Position numbers and translations under genes: made by a program | Notes under the pieces: model-generated | The model's database searches: none | What the model was told of the DNA's origin: nothing | The model's input: only the letters and a program-made list of their open reading frames with translations | Assembly: GCA_027490485.1 (NCBI GenBank) | Contig: JAIXYA010000063.1 | Coordinates: forward strand, 1-5,673 | Direction: 5' to 3' | From: Comamonadaceae bacterium | GTDB lineage: Bacteria > Pseudomonadota > Gammaproteobacteria > Burkholderiales > Burkholderiaceae_C | DNA length: 5,673 nt | Shown here: positions 1 to 5,163 of the stretch, one piece after another | How the letters are laid out: each line of letters starts with the position of its first letter | Position numbering within the stretch: position 1 is the first letter of the stretch

Positions 1-226
1 CGTCGCGGTTGCGGCGCTGGACAATGTGCGGGTAGTCCAACACCCGCAACAGTTCTTCGCGCATGGGCGCAGTGGCCAACCACTGCACAGCACCTTGCGC
101 CAAGGCCGTCAACAAGGAAGGGGTGGCGGGGTCTTGGTAAACCCACATATCCAGCACGATGTTGGTGTCGATCACCACAGGGGCCGGGGCCACCGATGGT
201 GATGGCGTCACCAAGCCCTGCGTCAT
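1..226 (-). CDS. PIN-domain putative ribonuclease (VapC-like), 5' part only
   Basis: This open frame begins at an ATG at 226-224 and runs off the left edge after 75 codons. Residues 17-23 read VVIDTNI, the first strand and first catalytic aspartate (D20) of a PIN domain. Residues 56-63 read MREELLRV, matching the helix that carries the conserved glutamate (E57 or E58) before the 'VLDYP' segment typical of the putative toxin-component PIN family. PIN proteins are Mg/Mn-dependent single-strand RNA nucleases. The last acidic residues would lie outside the window. The ATG overlaps the stop of the methyltransferase gene as ATGA, and I see no Shine-Dalgarno sequence upstream, so translation is probably coupled. 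No antitoxin gene sits directly upstream, although many PIN toxins follow one. The first 16 residues are a Pro/Val/Ala-rich extension, so a later start is possible. Whether it is a toxin or a housekeeping RNase cannot be decided here. Confidence 0.85.
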   Translation of the reverse strand, partial: MTQGLVTPSPSVAPAPVVIDTNIVLDMWVYQDPATPSLLTALAQGAVQWLATAPMREELLRVLDYPHIVQRRNRD

Positions 227-1530
227 GGCGCGGCAGGCGGCTGGTCGACACCCGCCGCCGGTTTGCGCGCCGAACCCGCCATCAAATCGAAGCGGAATAG
301 GCGGCATTCGATTGGGCCGTTCCACATGGGCACCCGTCGCGATTCTTTCAGGCGCATGCGGCCTGGCAACTTCAGGTCAGGCGTCAACACCCAAGCACGC
401 CAACCGGCGTAGTTTTTCTTCCAATGGCTGGCCAGTTGGCTGAAAAATTCGCCGCCATCTTCCACCTGCCCAACCTCACGACCACCCCGCGCCATGCTGG
501 CCGCACCTGCCACACCACCGGCTTCAATGCGCTCGCCATAGGGCGGATTCACCAGCATCACCGCAGGCGCATCACAGGGCGGCATGCGCTGCAAAGCGTC
601 ACCACCGCGCAAATTCACGGCCTTGGCCACACCGGCACGTTCGGCGTTGCGCTGCGCAAAGTCGACCATGCGAAACGCCAAATCGCTGCCAAACACCGGG
701 GCACGCGGCGCGCACTGTTGGGCACGGGCCTCGTCTTGCAACTGCCGCCACACATGGGCGTCGTACATGCCCAATTTTTCGAAACCAAAGCGCCGCTGCA
801 AACCAGCTGCCATGCGGCAAGCGATTTGCGCCGCCTCGATGACGATGGTGCCGCTGCCGCAACAAGGGTCGTACAGGGGCAAGCCTTGCTCCACACCCGC
901 CACCGACGGTACGGCTGGCGGGGTTTCCCCAGGTGCGGTGAGCTGGGGCATGCTCCAGCCACTGGCGGCCAACATGGCGGCGGCCAGGGTTTCTTTCAGC
1001 GGGGCGTCGCCCTTGTCTTCGCGCCAGCCACGCTTGAACAAAGGCTCGCCCGTGGTGTCCAAGTACAGGGTGAGCATTTTGTCAGTCAGGTGGGCATGGA
1101 TACGCATATCGGGGCGCTGGGTGTCCACATCGGGGCGCACACCTGACTTGTCGCGAAACCGGTCGGCAATAGCGTCTTTCACCCGCAAGGTGGCGAAGTT
1201 CAGGCTTTTCAAAGGGCTGTGCTGCGCGGTGATTTCCACCCGAAAGCTTTGCTTGGCCGTGAACCACATCTCCCAAGCCACGGCGCTCGCCGCGTTGTAA
1301 ATGTCATCCTCAGTGGCATAGGGTTGGTGCGCCAGTTGGATCAACACCCGCATGCCCAAGCGGCTGTGCAAATTGAGTTGCATGGCGGCGCGCCACGAGG
1401 CTTGCAGTTGCACGCCACCCCTCAGGGTTTGAATGTCACTTGCCGGCAGCGCGGTGATTTGCGCGACCTCATAGGCCAAAAAACTTTCCACCCCGGCAGC
1501 GCAGGGCACGAACAATTGCAAGGAATTCAC
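223..1530 (-). CDS. THUMP-domain class I SAM-dependent RNA methyltransferase (RlmL-type)
   Basis: This 435-residue protein most likely transfers a methyl group from S-adenosylmethionine to a guanine N2 in 23S rRNA, as the N-terminal half of E. coli RlmL does (m2G2445). Residues 1-60 look like the ferredoxin-like N-domain (LFVPCAAGVE), and about 60-155 form the THUMP RNA-binding domain. The catalytic domain follows, with SAM motif I DPCCGSGT at 221-228, the acidic strand-2 end GSDLA at 281-285, and the N2-guanine signature NPPYGER at 328-334. The RlmK half of the E. coli fusion is absent. A Gly-rich insert lies at about 336-360, and the C-terminus from about 416 is an Ala/Pro tail. The start is GTG at 1530, overlapping the rpoN stop as GTGA. 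The upstream bases have no clear Shine-Dalgarno, so coupling to rpoN is likely. The family is certain. The exact rRNA target is inferred. Confidence 0.93.
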   Translation of the reverse strand: MNSLQLFVPCAAGVESFLAYEVAQITALPASDIQTLRGGVQLQASWRAAMQLNLHSRLGMRVLIQLAHQPYATEDDIYNAASAVAWEMWFTAKQSFRVEITAQHSPLKSLNFATLRVKDAIADRFRDKSGVRPDVDTQRPDMRIHAHLTDKMLTLYLDTTGEPLFKRGWREDKGDAPLKETLAAAMLAASGWSMPQLTAPGETPPAVPSVAGVEQGLPLYDPCCGSGTIVIEAAQIACRMAAGLQRRFGFEKLGMYDAHVWRQLQDEARAQQCAPRAPVFGSDLAFRMVDFAQRNAERAGVAKAVNLRGGDALQRMPPCDAPAVMLVNPPYGERIEAGGVAGAASMARGGREVGQVEDGGEFFSQLASHWKKNYAGWRAWVLTPDLKLPGRMRLKESRRVPMWNGPIECRLFRFDLMAGSARKPAAGVDQPPAAP

Positions 1531-3104
1531 AGGGCTTTACGCAGGTTGGTGGGTGCTATGCGCAGGGCTTCGCGGTACTTGGCGACGGTGCGTCGGGCGC
1601 AGTCGATGCCTTGTTCTTTCAGCATGTCCGAGAGTTGGTTGTCGGACAGCGGCTTTTTCGGGTTTTCGCTGGCAATGAGTTGCTTGATGAGCGCACGTAC
1701 CGCGGTGCTGGAGGCGTTGTTGCCGCTGTCGGTGCCCAGCCCCGAGCCGAAAAAGTATTTCAACTCGTAAGTGCCGTAAGGCGTGTGCATGTACTTGGCG
1801 GTGGTGACACGGCTGATGGTGGACTCGTGCAAGCCCAGTTCTTCGGCGATCTCACGCAGCACCATGGGCTTCATGGCCAACTCACCGTGAATAAAGAAGC
1901 TTTTTTGCCGCTGGGTGATGGCATTGCTCACCCGCAAAATGGTGTCAAAACGCTGTTGGATGTTTTTGATCATCCAGCGCGCTTCTTGCAAACGCTGCTG
2001 CAAACCGGCGTGGCCATCGCCCTTGCCGCCCTTCAAGGCGTTGGCGTAAATGTCGTTCACTTTCAGGCGTGGCATCACCTCGGGGTTGAGCATGGCGCGA
2101 AATTGCGGCAAACCCTGTTTGTCTGTGCCGTGCGGCAGGATCAGCACATCGGGAATGATGACGTTGCGCTCGACATCGATGAAGCGCCTGCCGGGCTTGG
2201 GTTCCAAGCGTGCAATCAGCGCCATGGCCAGCTTCACCTGAGCTTCCGTGTCATTCACCGCCAAGGCCAAACGCTTGAAATCCCGCTTGGCCAGCAACTC
2301 CAGCGGTTGTTTACAAATCGCCAAGGCACACGCACGTAGCTCGGCACGCTCTGGGGTATCTGCGCGTATGACTTGCAATTGCAAACGCAAACATTCTCCC
2401 AAATCGCGTGCGCCCACACCGGTGGGCTCCAAGCTTTGCAAAAGGCTTGAAGCCACCTGAAACCGGTGCACCAACTCTTCGCACTGCTCTAAATCGTCGC
2501 CCGCCAAACTTTCGGCCAAGGTTTGGAAGCTGTCTTCCAAATAGCCATCGTCGTTCAGGGACTCAATGAGAAAACGCAAAGCCGCGCGGTCGGTGTCGTC
2601 CAGTCGCAGCGACAAAGCTTGGCGGTGCAAAAACGCGGTCAGCGACTCTTGGTTGCGTGCCAACTCGGTGGCTTGCGCTTTTTCATCATTGTCATTGCTG
2701 CTGTTGTTACGCGCAGGTGCATCGCCGCCCCACTCGCTGTCGTCAGGTGAAAACTCCACGCTGCCGTCACCGTCCCAGCTCTCGGCGACACCTTCAGCAT
2801 CGACCGGCGCGGTGGTCTCACTGGCGGTTTCCACACGCATTTCGCTGACACGGTCCATCGGGCCATCCCAGGTGTCAGGCTCTGCCTCGGAACTGGCGGC
2901 TTGGGCGTTTTCTTGTTCAAGTCCAAAGTCTTCACGCGGCGCCAAGTCTTCCATTTCTTTTTCCAGAAACGGGTTGTCGTCGAGCATTTGGTCGATCTCT
3001 TGGCTTAACTCCAAGGTGGAGAGTTGCAACAAGCGGATGGATTGCTGCAGCTGTGGCGTGAGCGCCAGATGCTGCGAGACGCGGAGTGACAGGCCTTGCT
3101 TCAT
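1527..3104 (-). CDS. rpoN: RNA polymerase sigma-54 factor RpoN
   Basis: Sigma-54 directs RNA polymerase to -24/-12 promoters and needs an AAA+ activator to open DNA. The protein has 525 residues. Region I is at 1-50, Gln/Leu-rich (ALTPQLQQSIRLLQLS at 14-29), and binds activator and core. Region II, about 51-145, is an acidic low-complexity linker. The core-binding region spans about 150-340 (SLEPTGVGARDLGECL at 224-239). The helix-turn-helix is near 412-434 (LREIAEELGLHESTISRV), and the RpoN box ARRTVAKYRE is at 503-512, reading the -24 element. I chose ATG at 3104 over an in-frame start at 3284 because the family begins with MKQGL-like sequence, AAGG lies 8 bases upstream, and the longer form would overlap lptB by 164 bases with unrelated sequence. 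It starts 16 bases after lptB, a conserved neighbourhood. It is longer than the 477-residue E. coli protein, mostly because of the linker. Confidence 0.98.
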   Translation of the reverse strand: MKQGLSLRVSQHLALTPQLQQSIRLLQLSTLELSQEIDQMLDDNPFLEKEMEDLAPREDFGLEQENAQAASSEAEPDTWDGPMDRVSEMRVETASETTAPVDAEGVAESWDGDGSVEFSPDDSEWGGDAPARNNSSNDNDEKAQATELARNQESLTAFLHRQALSLRLDDTDRAALRFLIESLNDDGYLEDSFQTLAESLAGDDLEQCEELVHRFQVASSLLQSLEPTGVGARDLGECLRLQLQVIRADTPERAELRACALAICKQPLELLAKRDFKRLALAVNDTEAQVKLAMALIARLEPKPGRRFIDVERNVIIPDVLILPHGTDKQGLPQFRAMLNPEVMPRLKVNDIYANALKGGKGDGHAGLQQRLQEARWMIKNIQQRFDTILRVSNAITQRQKSFFIHGELAMKPMVLREIAEELGLHESTISRVTTAKYMHTPYGTYELKYFFGSGLGTDSGNNASSTAVRALIKQLIASENPKKPLSDNQLSDMLKEQGIDCARRTVAKYREALRIAPTNLRKAL

Positions 3105-3112
3105 AAGCTGTG

Positions 3113-3116
3113 CCTT
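3113..3116 (-). promoter_or_regulatory. Shine-Dalgarno of rpoN
   Basis: AAGG on the minus strand lies 8 bases before the ATG at 3104, within the 16-base gap after the lptB stop. It supports this start over the longer upstream in-frame option. Confidence 0.6.
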
Positions 3117-3120
3117 GGCC

Positions 3121-3882
3121 TCACATGCGGAAGTTTTCGCCCAGGTACACCCGCCGTACCTCTGGGTTGTTAACGATTTCTTCTGGCGTTCCCTCAGCCA
3201 GCACACGGCCTTCGCTGATGATGCTGGCATGGTCACAAATGCCCAAGGTTTCGCGCACATTGTGGTCGGTGATGAGCACCCCAATGCCCTTGGCTTTCAA
3301 AAAGCCAATGATGCGTTGGATCTCTAGCACCGCAATCGGGTCAATGCCTGCGAAAGGCTCGTCCAACAAAATAAAGCGCGGCTGGGTCGCCAAGGCGCGG
3401 GCAATTTCCACACGGCGACGCTCGCCACCCGACAGGGAAGGTGCGGGTGAATCACGCAAATGCTCGATGCGCAGCTCTTGCAACAAACCATTCAAGCGGG
3501 TTTCAATGGTGTTTTTGTCCAAGGCCTTGCCAAGGCTATCGACTTGCAGCTCCAACACCGCGCGTACGTTGTCGGCCACATTGAGCTTGCGAAAAATCGA
3601 GGCCTCTTGGGGTAAATAACTCAAACCCATACGGGCGCGGCGGTGAATCGGTAAGTCCTCAACAGACTGGCCATCGATGGTGATGGTTCCCGCATCTGCT
3701 CGCAACAAGCCCACAATCATGTAAAAAGAAGTGGTTTTGCCAGCGCCATTGGGGCCGAGCAAGCCCACCACTTCACCTTTGGCTACCGAAATAGACACAT
3801 CGTGCACCACGGTGCGGCTGATATAGGACTTTTGCAGATGCTGCGCCACCAACCGACTGATGGGGGCAGGCGTGGAATTCAC
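3121..3882 (-). CDS. lptB: LPS export ABC transporter ATP-binding protein LptB
   Basis: LptB is the cytoplasmic ATPase of the LptB2FG complex. It hydrolyses ATP to extract lipopolysaccharide from the inner membrane and push it along the LptC-LptA bridge to LptDE. The 253-residue protein has all ABC motifs: Walker A GPNGAGKT at 43-50, Q-loop [13 protein letters not shown] around Q92, signature LSGGERRR at 150-157, Walker B ILLDEP at 171-176 with catalytic E175, and switch histidine H207 in TDHN. The [10 protein letters not shown] and [13 protein letters not shown] strings are typical of LptB among ABC ATPases. It is about ten residues longer at the N-terminus than the 241-residue E. coli protein. 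The start is GTG at 3882, overlapping the lptA stop as GTGA, with AAGAGG seven bases upstream. The lptA-lptB-rpoN order is standard in proteobacteria and supports the call. Confidence 0.97.
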   Translation of the reverse strand: MNSTPAPISRLVAQHLQKSYISRTVVHDVSISVAKGEVVGLLGPNGAGKTTSFYMIVGLLRADAGTITIDGQSVEDLPIHRRARMGLSYLPQEASIFRKLNVADNVRAVLELQVDSLGKALDKNTIETRLNGLLQELRIEHLRDSPAPSLSGGERRRVEIARALATQPRFILLDEPFAGIDPIAVLEIQRIIGFLKAKGIGVLITDHNVRETLGICDHASIISEGRVLAEGTPEEIVNNPEVRRVYLGENFRM

Positions 3883-4436
3883 TTGCCTGCCTCTTCTTTT
3901 TTGCGCGGGGTGAGCACCGCGCGTACCCGCCCAGATGATTCTGCGCTGGGTTTGCCGCCTGCGTTCTTGCCGTCCACCGTGAATTGGTCGGTCAAGTTTT
4001 CATAAATGATGCGCTGACCAGTAATGTCGTCATTCAACACGGTGCCACGGAAGCGGCGAATTTGGGCGCGGTTGATGAGGGTGACGCGGTCGGCACGGCT
4101 GTCGTACTCAATGCGCTCGCCCTCGCCTTCCATCCATTCGTCCAGGCCTTCGCGCTTTTGTCGGTAAAAGGCTTTTTTGCCAGGTTCGGCGATCAACAAG
4201 CCGTATTGGTAACCCTCGGGGTCTTGCAGGACTTCTAGGCGAGCACCGCGTAAAACCAAGGTGCCTTTGGTGGCGACCACTTTGCCGGTGAAGATGCTCA
4301 GTTGTTTGAGTTCGTCGTGGTCTAGGTTGTCTGCCTCGATGTTCATGGGCTTGCCACGGTCGGCTTTTTCCGCCCATGCAAGCATGGGCGCTTGCAAAGC
4401 CGCAGCGACACAACACAAATAAAGAAGTTTTTTCAA
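3879..4436 (-). CDS. lptA: Periplasmic LPS transport protein LptA
   Basis: LptA forms the periplasmic beta-jellyroll bridge that carries lipopolysaccharide from LptC to LptD at the outer membrane. The 185-residue protein has a Sec signal peptide: MKKLLY, a hydrophobic stretch, and a likely signal-peptidase cut after AWA (residue 22). The OstA/LptA domain spans about 30-150, starting [13 protein letters not shown] and continuing with the strand pattern [17 protein letters not shown] Lys/Glu-rich tail ends the protein. Length is near the E. coli protein (185). The start is TTG at 4436. Reading upstream in frame I find no ATG, GTG or TTG before a stop at 4487-4485, and the first internal ATG (residue 18) would destroy the signal peptide. 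No good Shine-Dalgarno precedes the TTG, so the start is unusual. It overlaps lptB by four bases. lptC is not directly upstream. Confidence 0.94.
   Translation of the reverse strand: MKKLLYLCCVAAALQAPMLAWAEKADRGKPMNIEADNLDHDELKQLSIFTGKVVATKGTLVLRGARLEVLQDPEGYQYGLLIAEPGKKAFYRQKREGLDEWMEGEGERIEYDSRADRVTLINRAQIRRFRGTVLNDDITGQRIIYENLTDQFTVDGKNAGGKPSAESSGRVRAVLTPRKKEEAGK
3890..3898 (-). promoter_or_regulatory. Shine-Dalgarno of lptB
   Basis: AAGAAGAGG on the minus strand, inside the last codons of lptA, lies 7 bases before the GTG start at 3882. It is one of the clearest ribosome sites in the window and supports a GTG start that overlaps the lptA stop. Confidence 0.75.
4371..4395 (-). repeat. Two interlocking inverted repeats in lptA signal-peptide codons
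   Basis: On the minus strand, CGCCCATGC at 4390-4382 and GCATGGGCG at 4379-4371 are perfect 9-base inverted arms separated by TT. As RNA this gives an 8-pair stem closed by G(CUUG)C, a known stable tetraloop. A second inverted repeat, GCAAGC at 4395-4390 with GCTTGC at 4383-4378, overlaps it. The two stems share bases and cannot both form. The element covers lptA codons 15-22, just before the predicted signal-peptidase site. No U-run follows, so it is not a simple intrinsic terminator. The repeat is certain and its function is not known. Confidence 0.8.
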
Positions 4437-4469
4437 GGCACGAAAATTGCTGATGGACGAATGGCTTGC

Positions 4470-4500
4470 ATTGTAGGGGCAGAATCACCCGCGTAATCAA
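4470..4500 (-). promoter_or_regulatory. Possible sigma-70 promoter for the lptA operon
   Basis: In the 60-base gap between dsbA and lptA the minus strand has TACAAT at 4475-4470, five of six matches to the -10 consensus. It is preceded by TTGATT at 4500-4495, four of six matches to -35, with a 19-base spacer that is longer than ideal. The -35 overlaps the dsbA stop codon. Transcription would start near 4463 and leave a short leader before the TTG start at 4436. The call rests only on consensus matching. Transcription from the dsbA side could serve lptA as well. Confidence 0.3.
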
Positions 4501-5138
4501 CGACCTTTTCGAACCTCGCCGAGCAAGAAATCCACCACTTGCAGAGCCCGATCCATGCTGCCGGCCAAAGAGCCATCGACATAAAACCGCCCTGCCACCC
4601 CAAGAGCTGGCACGCCCTCGACCTTGAACTGCTCTTGCAGTTGCGCGGCGCGGCGAGCCTTGCCGATCACGGTAAAGGAGTTGTACAAATCAGTGAACTG
4701 TTTTTTGGAAATACCGTTTTTCTCAGCCCAACCCAGCAAAGGCTCCAAGGTGGTGAGGGTTTGGCGTTCGGTATGGATGGCCGCAAACATCTTGCCTTGC
4801 AGCTCTTCGACTTTGCCCAAGGCTTCTAACACGTAGTAAGCGCGTTGCTGTGGTTCAAATTCGGCGCGAAAGCGCACTGGCACCCTCTTCACTTCGACAT
4901 CCTTGGGCAGTTTTTTGCTCCAAGCACTGAGCGTGGGCTCAAAGGAATTGCAATGCGGGCAGTTGTACCAAAAGAACTCCAGCACCTCGATGCGGCCTTT
5001 GCCCGCTTCGGTGGGCACGGCTTGGCTGAGTTTGAGGTAATCGGTGCCTTCTTTAAAGCCCGTCTGAGCCACGGCTGGCGCAAAAGGCATGGAAGAAAGT
5101 GCGCCCAAGGTCAGGGCTGAAAAAGTGCGGCGTTGCAT
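4497..5138 (-). CDS. dsbA: Thiol:disulfide interchange protein DsbA/DsbL
   Basis: DsbA oxidises cysteine pairs of proteins arriving in the periplasm and is itself re-oxidised by DsbB. The 213-residue protein has a thioredoxin fold with the active site CPHC at 60-63 (FFWYNCPHCNSFEP), the typical DsbA dipeptide Pro-His. The cis-proline loop is GVPALGV, with P177. The helical insert lies between, about 85-165. The N-terminus MQRRTFSAL then a hydrophobic stretch then AVA at 22-24 gives a signal peptide with a twin-arginine pattern (R3-R4-x-F6), so Tat export is possible, although E. coli DsbA uses the SRP/Sec route. The mature protein has only the two active-site cysteines. ATG at 5138 has AAGAGG nine bases upstream. 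It follows the SPOR gene by 25 bases, a pairing I recall from Burkholderiales. The lptA start lies 60 bases downstream. DsbC-type isomerases are excluded by length and lack of a dimerisation domain. Confidence 0.95.
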   Translation of the reverse strand: MQRRTFSALTLGALSSMPFAPAVAQTGFKEGTDYLKLSQAVPTEAGKGRIEVLEFFWYNCPHCNSFEPTLSAWSKKLPKDVEVKRVPVRFRAEFEPQQRAYYVLEALGKVEELQGKMFAAIHTERQTLTTLEPLLGWAEKNGISKKQFTDLYNSFTVIGKARRAAQLQEQFKVEGVPALGVAGRFYVDGSLAGSMDRALQVVDFLLGEVRKGR

Positions 5139-5147
5139 GGTGGTGGG

Positions 5148-5153
5148 CCTCTT
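5148..5153 (-). promoter_or_regulatory. Shine-Dalgarno of dsbA
   Basis: AAGAGG on the minus strand lies nine bases before the ATG at 5138, in the 25-base gap after the SPOR gene. It supports independent translation initiation of dsbA. Confidence 0.6.
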
Positions 5154-5163
5154 GAAAAAAAGA

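Noticed and set aside
424..1300. Long plus-strand open frames of about 240 codons opposite the methyltransferase gene
   Set aside because: They lie antisense to a gene with clear motifs, and their translations are His/Arg/Ala-rich without recognisable domains. They are shadows of GC-rich coding DNA.
3105..3284. A 60-residue N-terminal extension of RpoN starting at 3284
   Set aside because: The extra residues are the lptB 3' end read in another frame, do not resemble sigma-54, and a family-typical MKQGL start with a ribosome site exists at 3104.
2566..3327. A plus-strand open frame of 253 codons opposite rpoN and lptB
   Set aside because: It is Ser/Arg/Cys-rich, spans the junction of two well-supported genes, and has no domain signal. 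It is a shadow.
3519..3538. Short repeat CCAAGGC twice with a small inverted repeat inside lptB
   Set aside because: It lies in well-conserved coding sequence and is short. Such CCAAGG/CCTTGG words are common across this window through codon choice.
4108..4500. A minus-strand open frame of 130 codons overlapping lptA in another frame
   Set aside because: The translation is Arg/Pro-rich with no family features, while the lptA frame has a signal peptide and LptA domain.
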